Source: Plumapathes pennacea
Taxonomy: Eukaryota; Cnidaria; Anthozoa; Antipatharia; Myriopathidae
Direction: 5' to 3'
DNA: 64,000 bases
Assembly: GCA_964036295.1 (NCBI GenBank)
Contig: OZ038469.1
Span: 6,774,067-6,838,066, forward strand
The notes beneath the pieces are model-generated. The model was not told the origin of the DNA. It did no database searches and saw only the letters and a program-made list of their open reading frames with translations. Positions 34,074 through 45,359 of this stretch are shown here, piece after piece; position 1 is the stretch's first letter, and every line of letters begins with the position of its first letter. A program made the position numbers and the translations under genes.

Positions 34074-34302
34074 TTGTAGCATGTCTAACGCCGACAAGGT
34101 CCAAATCTTTGGACTTTATCCCACTGTCACTGTCCACGACGTGAGTGCGACTGAATCCGGGAATATCCAGCTGAACTGAGATGCACGACGCCACGGCATC
34201 CAGTGCGTTTAACACAAGTTCCACAACACTATGTGTTAGGCTCGTGGTTGCAACGCCCATCCTCAAGCGCAAACGCACTTCCATGTTCACGGGGCGAATC
34301 AT
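34074..34302 (-). pseudogene. MLH3-like first exon (MutL N-terminal ATPase), diverged or decayed
   Basis: A true ATG at 34,302 opens 76 codons to a gtaagt donor (34,068-34,073, complement). The start MIRPVNMEVRLRLRMGVATT is followed by SLTHSVVELVLNALDAVASC, the MutL GHKL motif I in which the catalytic Glu and Asn are kept (E-x3-N-x2-DA). Further on, LVGVRHATSK matches the (G-x-R-x-(A/F)TSK) block. The M-I-(K/R)-x5-V-x3-LR-x-G start is specific to MLH3 rather than MLH1 or PMS2. Motif II, normally DNGxG, reads DSDSG, losing the first Gly needed for nucleotide binding, and GERY-type residues are GVRH. No FRGEAL exon was found downstream. A partial duplicate or pseudogene is most likely; a diverged real first exon with a long intron is possible. 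Confidence 0.65.
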
Positions 34303-34480
34303 TCAAGGAAATGCCACACCTCCGCAACTCCGCCATCTTGAAACTCCCAGAGTCCTTTGCGGTCATGACGGTCAGCGGCTCTCCTGGGGTGTTAAACTTT
34401 GCGTTACACGAAGTATCTAATCTATCATTTTGCGAAAACAGACAAATTTTCAGCTTGGTTCGGCTTCGCAAAGCAAGTTC
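34303..34480 (-). promoter_or_regulatory. Promoter-like region of the MLH3-like exon
   Basis: 34 bp upstream of the ATG the minus strand contains CAAGATGGCGG, a match to the YY1 motif often found at transcription starts. The region is richer in G+C than its surroundings. The ATG within the motif opens a short out-of-frame reading frame overlapping the main start. Confidence 0.4.
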
Positions 34481-36026
34481 AGTTCTGTTTTCGCAGGCCA
34501 GTGCGGCTTTGTTGGTACTTTCACAGTACAGAGTAAGTGTTTAATGTTTCCCTTTTAATATGTTGTTGTCGTTGTGCGTACTAGCTTCGCAAGGTTAATG
34601 TTGTACATGTATGCTGGGCTCGTAAATTGTGTTGGCTAACGTTTTGAGTGTTAACCTTTTGCCAGGGCGAACGTCAAACCAACGCAAATCAAACGTATTG
34701 AACAAAAGGTGTTGAAGCATGCCTCAAATTCCATAATTTGCGACACAATAACTGTGGAGCTTATACATGTTGAATGACCAGAGTCTAAACCGAGAGAGAG
34801 AATTTTGCACATTCCATAACTCGTCTCAGTCAGTGACTGCCCCATCTCGTTTATAACCCCTTTGGTATGGCTTGTGAGCGTGGGGGTACAATAACTTATA
34901 CAGTACTTGATGAGAAGACCATTTTCATGTTAAATTGTTGGTTTATTGAGAAGTTTGATTTTTTTAGTCAGTGCTAGTGGTTCTTTTGCTGACATAAGAC
35001 TGCATAATACTGCATTTCCACCATCAATTCATAGACTGCTTCACAATCTGAGGCAAGTCATATTCGCTTTGACAACCAGCAGAATAATATATGCCTCGAT
35101 AGCTTGAATTTTTGAGGAGGTGAGGGGGATGTGTTACTAGGTGCATACAATTACCAACATGGTCATATTTCATCAGCTGTAGTTTATCTGTCTTCAGCTG
35201 TCTGTTTTGTTTTGTTTTGTTTTTGTATTGTTTTATGACCTCAAGTGGTGGCCATCTGGTAATAATTATTATTGATCCATTTGTCCTCACCCACCCCTAA
35301 GGGCTAGGACCTTGACAAATACCTGGGAAGGGGATGGGGATGGTAGCCAGCACATAGAATGCTACAGTTTGATAACTTGGTTGATTGTTTTTCTTGGTTT
35401 GTTCTCATGCTAGTGAAAAAAACATTGTGCTGTTTGTGGGAGAAAAAGTAAAGAAAGGAAAGTATCAGCTGGATAGGAGCAAAACATTTAAATGGACAAA
35501 ATCATAAAAATATGGTATTGTTTCTTGCTTCTTCAAATCAAGAACATGTGTAATGCTGGAGGTAACATAAAGACATGTGTGTTGTGCTGACTGAGCAACA
35601 ACTAAGCCATCAAAATGTTTTCTTGAGTAATATTTTACTTGCAGTGGTACCATAATCCAAACTTGTCAATATGATATTGTTGTATGCATCTAGGACATTT
35701 TACTCACAATAGGCATGTTTTTAATTCTTTCTATACGCTGTGGACATTGAAATGTGATCAGATATGATGCATAACAATAAGGAAAGATATATTATACAAG
35801 TTTGACAATAATGTAAAAACCTCTTCCAACTTTTATTCCCAAAATTGATAGTGTATTGAAGTTCTCATGAGAAATATGTATGCAGTACATACAACATGGC
35901 ATTTGACAACTTTCTCAAATTAAGACTGATTGAATTATCAAAGTACTCAATATACCATTCAAACATTAGCTTCTTGAAATGTTTACAAAACTACAGTATG
36001 CTGTGAGTCAAAATTGACATGACAAA
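34481..36026. other. AT-rich intergenic DNA, no gene recognised
   Basis: No exon, domain or repeat supported apart from a (ttttg)n-like run near 35,207-35,225. Confidence 0.4.
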
Positions 36027-36371
36027 TATATAGAGGATATTACACGGCGGCGCAAAGATATGAATTTTATTTTCGAGTGGTAAAAACAATATTTTACGAA
36101 CGAATGAGCACTTCGCGAGTGAGTAAAATATTGTTTTTACCACGAGAAAATAAAATCCATATCTTCAAGCCAGCGTGTAATTTTCTTTTTATTATATTAG
36201 ACACGAGTGTTTTACGAGAAATTGCACAAACAACTGTGCAAAAGCGGGAAATGATGCCAACAATATCCTCACCAGTGAGGATATGGAAAATACACCACTC
36301 GGGTCCCGGATGTAGTTTCGTATGGATTTTACGCACGGTATATTTTCCAGTAAAACACTCGTGTCTATATA
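36027..36371 (+). mobile_element. ~345-bp MITE with internal hairpins (copy 2)
   Basis: Inverted copy of 21,909-22,251. Contains 'gtaaaatattgtttttacc', the palindrome 'atcctcaccagtgaggat' (one mismatch) and terminal/internal copies of 'gacacgagtgttttac'. Confidence 0.85.
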
Positions 36372-38690
36372 ATAAAATGTGATTGTATAATGTAGAAAAA
36401 AATGTTGTTTATAAAGTGCTTCATATAGGGTACATCATTATTCAAAATTATAAACTAAGTCAAAGCAAAGATGCACAATTAGAAATTGTGTACAGATGGG
36501 TGGTGAAATGGGGAAAGACTTGCATGCTTTTTTTAGCTCACATAAAGTCTTGTCAATGCAAGGCAGTGCAAGTAAGTGGGCAAAACAGATGCGCAGAGCT
36601 TGAGGCATATATCCTACACTGATATCCAACCAACTAGAAAAATACTGGCCAGCAACCTTTAAAGTTCTACATCAGGATAAGCCCCTCTTTTTCACACATA
36701 TGTATATTCCACAAAATATTTTCAGTCATTGCCAACTTTAGTGTTTTCACAATACTGATTAGAGGCAAACTTCTCCTTTCATTACACAGTTCAGTATGGG
36801 TAATTAAATGTCAGGTGATCTCAATATTGTTTTGCTTTATTGTTGACCAGACTGTCAATATCATCCTAATTCTATTCAAACCTTTTGTTAGGGGCAGGTT
36901 GGGAGAAATGGGTCTATGAGTCAAATAATTCAATAAACATTTAAATTACATGTGTATTTTACAAGTTGAACCATTATTCAAAGACCATTAAACGGACTCT
37001 ACTCCAGCAAAGTATGTACACTATTACAGATACAGGTCCCCAATGCACATGCCACCAGAACAGTATTTGGCCATTGTATTGGATTAAAGTGTGTTTTAAC
37101 GTGTGGAGAAATGATCCGACTTGTAAAACACACTTGTAAATGCTTTGAGTTGATATTAGTTGTAAAAGGAGTCTATAGCCTGTTGCCTCTGTTTCAGAAC
37201 GGGGTCTATGTAGCAAGATTTACTGTATAGCACCACCTCCATGTTCATTTTCATCCAAATCATACTAATTTTCACAGGAACGATTTCACACCTTACAATA
37301 CATATATTGGAAGTGGCCTATTTGTGATGCATTCAATGCTATTTAAGTCAACCTTCTAATTAAATAGCCCATTTTGTGAGGATACTTCTAGTTCACCTGG
37401 GTTCCAGCTGTAAAGACTGTTGCCCTTGTTCTTATTGGCTTTCAGCAAATGGAAGTTTGGTGAACTTGGCTGTAAATAATAAAGTTTACATTTAATGCAT
37501 CACCAGCTAACTGGAATATGTAAACCACATAAAATTTGTGGCATTATTTCACTCTTTGAGTGTGCATCTTGTTTCTGAAATTTGGAAGGAAAAAAACTGC
37601 TACCATAGGGTACATAGAGTGAGAAAGTGTACAATAAGTGAGGCATATGCCAATATACACAAGGTTTGTCTTCTTACAACTTTAGTAGGTATTTGTAATT
37701 CATCGAGGGAGGCCCACATAGGAACCTATTGTTTTGTTAAACAATGGTACAATAATATACAAGAGTTACTAAAATGTTGCCCCAATAGACCACTTTCCCA
37801 CATAAAAAGGAAGTATTACCTGTTAAACTTCAAACATTCTAAACTGTGAGGTTCAAATTTCCAAATCCTGTGTTCAGCTGGTGAATCATGACCTCCCCTT
37901 CCCTCTCAAAAGTCAAAAGGGAAACTGGTCTATTGAGGCAATGTAGTAACTCTTGTCAGTCTCATATCACTGGTCAACAAAACAACAAAACCAAACAATG
38001 TGGGGGAGGGGGTACTCCTATACATTGTCTGTATGGGGATATCCCGCTCAACAGGGTATGTTTTTTGCCTCTTCGAGTCTGGAACAGGGTATACAAATCA
38101 ATGTTTCTCTCTGGAACAGGCACAGGTAGCCAAAGCTCCAAGCACACGTCATGTGACATATGATGCCTGCTGTGGCATTGCATAACATCTTGATGGTTAG
38201 ATTTTATAAGGGTTTGTGTGGGAGATTTCAGTCAGTTGCGAAACTTGAATATTACTGGAATATTAAAGCTGAAACTTTCATACCTTGTTCCTGTGTATTT
38301 TCTTGCTGCTGTAGCGATTTCAGAGCAATAAGAGAGCAGGGGTGGGGGAGGGGTTAAACAAACCAAACAATAAACCCAAACCATAAGCAATGGAGCTATC
38401 AGAAAAGGCTTCTAGCAGTTGTTACACCCCTCATTTCTACTACTCAGTAGAAATATTACATTTCATAAGTGGCCACCTGTTTGCTTACAAAATCATGTCA
38501 ACTACAAATATTGTCACTACACACTAAATAAACTGTCCAGAGCAAGGTCTTGCTTGTCCAACCACCCTAAGCCATACAAATATGTGACAAGATCGATGTA
38601 AAATAGTAAACAGACTGGACATACAATAGTCAAAAATTACTTTATTACGTTAAACTCCATAGACAGATATGCGAAAAAGGTTAAAATAAT
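36372..38690. other. AT-rich intergenic DNA with one repeat fragment
   Basis: 38,000-38,120 ('ggggtactcctatac', 'ctggaacagggtata') resembles part of the repeat at 48,465-48,860 ('gggagtactctt', 'ctgaaatagggtat'). No gene recognised. Confidence 0.4.
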
Positions 38691-38691
38691 G

Positions 38692-38878
38692 TGAACTTGG
38701 AGTCCTGGAAATGCCTCTTAAAACTGTGACATCAGGTAATGTCTTAACTCCTGCAAACATGTAGCTTGCAGGAAAATAAGAAATAACATGAACTTGGAGT
38801 CCTGAAAATGTCACTTAAAACTGTGACATCAGGTATCGTCTTAATACTGCATACATGTAACTTGCAGGAAAATAAGTA
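38692..38878. repeat. Two-unit tandem duplication, ~93 bp
   Basis: 'gaacttggagtcctggaaat' at 38,694 recurs as 'gaacttggagtcctgaaaat' at 38,791; both continue with 'aaaactgtgacatcaggta' and 'cttgcaggaaaataag'. Confidence 0.85.
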
Positions 38879-39032
38879 TTATGCAAACAAATTTGGCTGT
38901 AATTAGCTTTGTAAGCGAGGTGCTAACAAAACAGATAATGTAAAACAATAACACTATTATCTTATAAAAAAGTCCCTTTGACAACAGGTTGTATTTTGTC
39001 CTCTGACAACTTGTACTGTCAGCACTAGATAA

Positions 39033-39038
39033 TTTATT
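39033..39038 (-). terminator. Candidate polyadenylation signal of CDCA7
   Basis: AATAAA on the minus strand (tttatt on plus), about 195 bp after the CDCA7 stop codon. A second lies at ~38,641. No transcript evidence. Confidence 0.35.
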
Positions 39039-39040
39039 TT

Positions 39041-39236
39041 GCATGCTTGGGAGGGGAAGGAGGTTAGGGTGTCTAGTTTCCAAGGCTTGAATTAAAAACT
39101 GTGCATGGGAGGGGAAGGTGGTGAGGGGGTGGGGGTGGGGTGTCTAATTTTCAAGGCTTGAGTTAAAAACTGCATGGGAGGGGAAGGAAGGTTGGGGGTG
39201 GGGGGTGTCTCGTTTCTAAGACTCGAGTTAAAACTA
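39041..39236. repeat. G-rich minisatellite in the CDCA7 3' region, three ~65-bp units
   Basis: 'gggaggggaagg' (starts ~39,050, 39,109 and 39,179), followed each time by 'gggtgtct' and 'aaggcttgartta' or a variant. The third unit runs up to the stop codon. The plus strand has several G3-5 runs (for example 39,126-39,140) and could form G-quadruplexes; the transcript would be C-rich. Confidence 0.7.
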
Positions 39237-40016
39237 GTCTCCAAGGAAAGACTTAACATCCTCAAATCCATTTTGCTTCGCTACATGTATCATAATTCCT
39301 GTGCACCTCTTCCCTCGCTTCTTCATACAAAAGCTACAGTTGCAGATACCACGACAAGGAGGGCAAACCCAGCTCGGGTTCATAAGTGCTTCTTTAGCAT
39401 CCTCGCCGTAGCGATTTCTGAGACAAGGTCCGCAGAACTGACCTCTAATTCCAATACAAGCATCGCCCTTGCAGGTGGTCTTCAAATCGTCGGTTTTCTG
39501 CCTGCACTGGTGACACGAAGTTCCGTTCTCGCTGTCGTATCGCTTGTCGGCCACTCGCTCCGCGACTAAAATCAGATCTTCCTCGCTCACTTCAACCCAA
39601 GGCCTTGGAGCTGCACGTCGACTTTTCTTCGGGAGCTTTCGACTTCTTTTGGGGGAGTCTTCTTCATCAGAGTCCAAAACCGAATCCAAAATGTCGGCGG
39701 CCTTGAGGAACAAGTGTTCAGTGAGCGGGCCGCGAATCTTTATGAGGGTTCGAGGTTGGCCATCATCGAATTTCACAATGTTTTTTTCTTCGTCTTCTCC
39801 AACGCAGACATCAGCAGAGTACCTCGCTTTGCGAGGAGGGTTTCGTCGAATGGGGAACGCTATGGTTCGGCGACGCTGTTTGGTTTGCGGTGACTTTTGC
39901 GTGTTGATTTTTAGAGAAGTTCCGTTGGGAAATAGCTGTGCTAGCATCTTCTTGTTTTCTGTGATCCTTTCCCTTCTTTCTCTCTCATACTGGCTTTCAA
40001 CGGAGTCGGTAAACAT
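39234..40016 (-). CDS. CDCA7: CDCA7-like zinc-finger protein (zf-4CXXC_R1), intronless
   Basis: 260 residues from the ATG at 40,016; an upstream in-frame GTG was not used. Residues 1-30 form a charged helix (ESQYERERRERITENKKMLA), a conserved feature of the family. The middle is basic and acidic with SDEEDSPKR. Residues 168-238 are the signature domain with 12 cysteines: CHQCRQKT, C182, C187, RGQFCGPCLRNRYGE, WVCPPCRGICNCSFC, C238. In vertebrates CDCA7 recruits and activates the HELLS chromatin remodeller, binds hemimethylated DNA through this domain, and is mutated in ICF syndrome. The whole coding region lies in one exon, unlike the multi-exon vertebrate gene, so intron loss or an old retrocopy is possible. 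The frame is intact and all Cys are present, and the promoter looks specific, so I take it as functional. It is shorter than human CDCA7 (~370-450 aa). Confidence 0.93.
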   Translation of the reverse strand: MFTDSVESQYERERRERITENKKMLAQLFPNGTSLKINTQKSPQTKQRRRTIAFPIRRNPPRKARYSADVCVGEDEEKNIVKFDDGQPRTLIKIRGPLTEHLFLKAADILDSVLDSDEEDSPKRSRKLPKKSRRAAPRPWVEVSEEDLILVAERVADKRYDSENGTSCHQCRQKTDDLKTTCKGDACIGIRGQFCGPCLRNRYGEDAKEALMNPSWVCPPCRGICNCSFCMKKRGKRCTGIMIHVAKQNGFEDVKSFLGD

Positions 40017-40087
40017 GATTAAGACGTTACTGTACTGTACGACCACGTTGCTTCGCGTCTTCCACTCAGCTCAAATGACGCTCGTAA

Positions 40088-40113
40088 TTTGGCGGGAAAT
40101 TGATCACGTGATC
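40088..40113 (-). promoter_or_regulatory. E2F-type site and CACGTG E-box upstream of CDCA7
   Basis: TTTGGCGGGAAA at 40,088-40,099 is a textbook E2F element. GATCACGTGATC at 40,102-40,113 is a perfect 12-bp palindrome centred on the CACGTG E-box bound by MYC/MAX or USF-type factors. They lie 72 and 86 bp upstream of the start codon. Vertebrate CDCA7 is a known E2F- and MYC-responsive, S-phase gene, so the arrangement fits the gene. Confidence 0.75.
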
Positions 40114-43100
40114 GAACTCCCGGGAATTAATTTGCACAATTTGGTTGACGAAAAGTTACGAGTTTTGTGACGCTAAATGTATTGTTTTGAAACAGAAAGA
40201 GATAAAACATCGATTAAAAAAGAATGTCTGTTTCAAGTTGAGAGAATTAATCACGGAGCAAACTTTCTTCTTCTCTTGTTTTTTTTTTTTGTTGATTTGT
40301 TTTTTTTTTCATTACTTTTATAATATTGTTGTATGCAAAGTTACATGTATGCATGCACAGTATGCAATGTATTTGCGTTACATGTATGTTGCAGTGTATG
40401 TTGTATGTAAGAGACCTGTTATCATTTATGCCAGGGGGAAGGGGGCTACTCATTTTTCAGATCACTGGGGGGGGGGGGGGGGGGGGGGGGCACAATTCTT
40501 TTATATAGTGTAATCAGGGAATGGGATAGAAAAAAAAAGGGGGGAGGGGGTCAAGAGGTTTTAAGATCTTAGTTCAAAACCTCATAAATATTGACCGGTC
40601 CCTAGCTATGTGTATTTGTACAGCATATACTTATCTATGCTGTATGTAAATGTCTCCATTTGTCTGTTAGGGCTCAATTAATAACACAGAATTCTACAAA
40701 AGCTAATATATCTTTAATACTTGTAAGGATTGTCAACTACATTCCTTGTTTATAGTGTCAATCTTGTCTTGCACTAAAAATAAGTTTATTAGCTCAGCTT
40801 AAGAGACCCTCTCACCATAGATGCTTTGTGTGCCCATGTTTTTATTTACATGCGGGCCCACGTTATGACTGATCAATCTGACTGTCGCTGCTTGCCGTAT
40901 GCAATACACTTTTTGAGTTTGTGCTGATCTATTTCACAATAAAACATAGAAAAACATGAGAATCTGCCATTTTCGTATGATACAAAAATGGCCGCTGTCA
41001 GTCACCGGGCCAAAAAGCATTTACGGCGAGAGGGTCTCTTTAGCCAGCAGAGTTTTCCAGACTTCAGCTGGAATTACTACAGTATTACCAAAAACAAAAA
41101 TAGATCTCAAAAACATCACAGGCACAAGTATGTACAAGTAGTTTGCACTTTTTTTAATTGAAAGTGATTGAAGAAAAACTTTTATATTCAATTTGGCCTC
41201 CATAAATTGACAGGTGATTTCAGATATGGTTAAGATACAAAAAAACAAAATGTTTGTTTGGGGGACAGGTTAGAAGAGTCATGGCCCAAAAATTGGGGCT
41301 TAACATTTTTGGTCCTGATGGATGAAGACATGATCATAGCTTCTCAACACATGAATACATTCTCACTACACTGTTTGGTTTGTTAATTCTTAATTTGACA
41401 TTAGAAATCCAGATTAAACTAGAGAAAAACTAAATAAAAAATACCATGAAAATTGGCCAAGCACTTGAGTCATTGTATCGATTCAAGAGTTAAAGAGGGA
41501 GACTGATTCTCAAGAAGGAGTATAATTTAAACTCTGAAGAAGCAAAATAATGGAAAGTTTGGATGCAGCACATGCAAACACCCTAATAATGTCAATAGGG
41601 CACTGAAAGCAAGGATTTACAAGTACTGTATGCTGTGAATATTCCACTTAGAAGTGCAGAGGAAACTTGTAACTACCCTTCACTATTTGCACAGTGTTTG
41701 TGCTTCACATCCATCTGTGCAGACATTGTAAGTTCTGTCAGACAACTTTGCAAGACTTCTGCCACTCCTCTATGGTTGGAAAGAATACACACTGGAGTCA
41801 AAACTACTGTGTAGACTGAGTATGGCCACTTCACCCTAAGTGGGTGCCTCAGTCAGAGACACCATGTTATGTGGCTGTATCTGCATACTAAAAATCAAAC
41901 CCTAGGGTAGACTGTGTTGTTCTTACATCATGTACAGTGTACAGAATATCTACATGTGTATATAACTTTTAGATGATTGTATATAATATCCTGCTTTTTC
42001 AAGTGGAGAATTTTGACCTGAATGACCTACTGTACCATAAGTGAACATGCCCAGATAAAGAAAGCATATTGAATAAGGTAGGTACAGCAGTATAATGTAA
42101 TGTATACTAAAGTACCTGATACACAAGTGCAACTGTCAAGGAAATATAAGGCTTTGGTTCATGCAAACAGGGCTTGAAAAATCCTCTGGCCTGTAAAAAC
42201 TAGTGAAAGTTTGACATTGGGCTAAATCTAAAATCTGCTACCCTAGTCCAAACCAAAGACTCAAAATATTGATACCCAATTTTAGACATATGCTGAAAGT
42301 GATACCCTTTGGGGTGGCATATACCATACTATTCACTAACATAACCAAGGAAACAACTCTCACCTTACAGTAATTCAAGTGTTTAGTGCATGATTCAGCA
42401 TTCAGATGTTTCCAAACCATATAGGTGTTTTAACATCTCACTGGCAAAGAAGTGGCTACTCCAGGAGTAACGCTTCACTCACAGAGACCCAGAAGGACCC
42501 CATGCTGCAATACAATGTGTCCCTGTCACCTCTGCCAAGCAAGTGGACAGCATGGTATACATGATGAATCAGATACCCCATATGTGAACTGTGGAACATA
42601 GAATGATAATGAAACTGACCTTTACAGTTATGAAGCAACATAAGGGATGCGATCACATGTTTGTGCACAACAATTTTTGCGCATGAGCATGGTTTTACTA
42701 ACTTTGTGTCATTTTTGATGACGGTGAAAGTTACGAGATCTTTTATGTTTTTCTTGACATTTTTATATAAAAAACACAACAGATCACTTCTGTGCATGCT
42801 CTGCACCCCACATCGTTTTTTGTTACAAACTATGACATTAATCCAACATGGCCACCATGCAATAAGGTAAATTTCAGAAACACACAGGAATAACACAAAA
42901 ATTAGTTTGGTGACCTACCCTCAATTTTTGGGTATAGGTTTCTACATGTAAGATCTGCATTTTGAAGAAAAAAGAAACAAATTCTGTGGAGCAGTTCTTT
43001 CAGAATTTGGGTTAAAACTGGTGCATTCATACATGTATTTAAACTATTCTTTTGGGGCAGAAAGCACACGATATTCCAGGTCACAGTAGTAGCTAAACAG

Positions 43101-43200
43101 AGTCTGTGACCCTACCCCCCCCATTTTTTTTGTAAATTTGAATCTGGTACACAAAAGGATTCTTTGTAGTGAATTTAAGGAAAACCTGTGGAGTAGAAAT
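40114..43200. other. AT-rich intergenic DNA, no gene recognised
   Basis: Contains a run of 24 G at 40,467-40,490, poly(T) runs near 40,278-40,308 and a SINE-tail-like fragment near 42,615-42,660 ('cagttatgaagcaacataag'). No exon supported. Confidence 0.4.
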
Positions 43201-43204
43201 TGTG

Positions 43205-43330
43205 CAATCGCATTACCTTAAGCAGTTGCAAGGATAGACAGGAAAAATCCAGGCTTCAATGAGAATTGAACCCATGACCTTTGTGATACTGGTGTAACAC
43301 TCTACTAACCACTGAGCTAATTAAAACAGA
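43205..43330 (-). mobile_element. tRNA-derived SINE
   Basis: On the minus strand: A box TAGCTCAGTGGTTAGTAGAG, then ~25 bp, B box GGTCATGGGTTCAATTC, then a 'gcctggatttttcctgtcta' body and a 'ccttgcaactgcttaagg' tail. A second tail of the same family follows in plus orientation at ~43,348-43,410 ('tgcaactgctcaaattgctt', 'cataactatgagggttact'). Confidence 0.8.
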
Positions 43331-43410
43331 ATGAAGTTTTTTTTATCCAGGCTATCCTTGCAACTGCTCAAATTGCTTCATAACTATGAGGGTTACTCTC
43401 ACTATCATGA

Positions 43411-44499
43411 AAGTATTTTAAATATGGCCATGCTCAACTGGTCTTGGTCAAATCACTTATACCCTGGACTGAAGGCCAATTGGGCCGACATTTATAACAC
43501 CCTGGGTGTTCCGAATACTTACAAAAACATTACTATTACCTGTATACTTAGAAGGTTAACTTTTAAGATAAAATTTCCGACACCACATCAAAGGCCATAT
43601 TTCATTAATAGTAGCTTTGTGCAATTTCACCAGTGTATACTGAATTTACTGTAAGCTAAAGTGCAGCAAATACACAAAAGCGAGGCTTGTGAGACAAGAC
43701 TGTCTTTCTTCATACAATCTCTACAAATACTGAAACAGCTGTAACTTTACAGACTTTTAAGCTACAACACTCAAATTAAGGTTTCTAATTTTGGTATCTG
43801 CTTCCAATGCACACAAATATATTCTTGCACTGATGCAGCAGTGCTGTAACACAGATGACATGCATTTATGATTGTGGTGCATGTATTATTACTCTGATAT
43901 GTTATGTACATGTACCTATGTAATCTGCGAAAGAACAACCAACCCAGATCAAAACCAGCCTACAGTTTCCTTCTCACCTCACCCCCCCCCCCCCCCCCCT
44001 CCCATCCTTTTTGCGCTTGCACCAATTTTCGCATGGCCAAAAATCAAAAAAGTCATTGTATGCACTTAAAAACCTATGGAAATGCTTGCTTCACAGGCTA
44101 GTATACAGTTGGCTTGAAATAATTATTACAATGAAATGCAGTGGGGTGCCCTTTAGTTTCAAGTGTGATTATGGTAAGATACTGTAGTCATAGTTTTTAC
44201 TTCATTTTTTTCTCTCAACCACTTGGCTAATGAACTGCAAAGTTTTGATTAAAAAAAAACTACTATTGAAAATCTTTTCCAGCTCTAAATTCCTACCTGG
44301 GCCTACCTAATAAATTACAAATACCTAGTACTACAGTTTGTAAAAAAACAAACCTTGGGTACATTGGTATATGCCTTAACTATTGTACACTTTTTTACCC
44401 TGTGAACCCTAAGGTTTGCAGTTTTTCTTTATTATATGTGTTTTACATCAGGGAGCTAGTAATACATTAAAAATTGCATGGTACTCAGCTGTTCTTTTG

Positions 44500-44588
<89 letters not shown>

Positions 44589-45126
44589 TATATATATTAT
44601 ATAATTATATACTGAGTATGTAATATATAGTGCACTATACTTTCAACAACATTATCAGGTCTCACAACTTGTAATTTACTAAATATCTAGTTGATGCTAG
44701 AAGGCCACGAGGTTCACATTTGAAAAGCAAGTATAAGCTGATTGTTATGCACTAATGCAGATTGGCATTTAAAAGCCTGGGAGGAGCTCCCCCGATAAAC
44801 GTTATTCAAGTGTAAACACTGAAATTATGTACCTCCCAATCCAAACAATCTGCCAAAAGATGACAAATCCTGATACTTTGGCTTCTTTGTTGGTGAATTA
44901 AGCCTTGCCCATCTGTCATGTTTATCAGTTGCCAATAAATTGACCACAAGCGATCTCAAGTTTCTTGTCAAAACAGACTCATTGTTATAGGCAAGCGTGA
45001 AAACAGTTTGCAAACTTAGCCAACTGACCTCTGTTATCATGCAACTGAATTTTTTAGTTGGTAAAAGTCCCTTGTAAAAACACACCCATTATGAGATTAA
45101 TTTAGTCATTTTGGTACTGCAACCTA
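43411..45126. other. AT-rich intergenic DNA with homopolymers
   Basis: A C-rich run lies at ~43,981-44,001 and A32-(TA)n at 44,500-44,600. No gene supported. Confidence 0.4.
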
Positions 45127-45352
45127 CAATCAGTGACAAAAGTCTTGGGACACTCACACAGTTTCAATAATTTCTTTACTGTTTCAGTTGAAAGAGAATC
45201 CCCCTTCCCTGTTCAATGTTGAAAGTGGCCTGAACCTGATTTTCCAAACATACACAACATTGTACAAAGTGCCTTTCAATATGCTTAGTCAATGACTTGT
45301 GTCTGAGATACTTCAATTTTTGAAGTGTCCCAAGAACTTTTGTCACTGATTG
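45127..45352. mobile_element. Mariner-type MITE, 226 bp, TA target site
   Basis: Left caatcagtgacaaaagtctt followed by 'gggacact'; the right end is its complement. TA flanks both sides (45,125-45,126 and 45,353-45,354). The immediately following sequence is a LINE fragment. Confidence 0.85.
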
Positions 45353-45359
45353 TAGGGAT

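Noticed and set aside
40026-40046. Upstream GTG start for CDCA7 (ten extra codons)
   Set aside because: Non-ATG start is unlikely in an animal nuclear gene; the ATG at 40,016 has an A at -3 and leads directly into the conserved N-terminal helix.
39544-40170. 208-codon plus-strand ORF
   Set aside because: Antisense shadow of the CDCA7 coding region; no domain of its own.
43205-43330. Functional tRNA gene
   Set aside because: A and B boxes are present but the cloverleaf stems do not pair well and a SINE body and tail follow.
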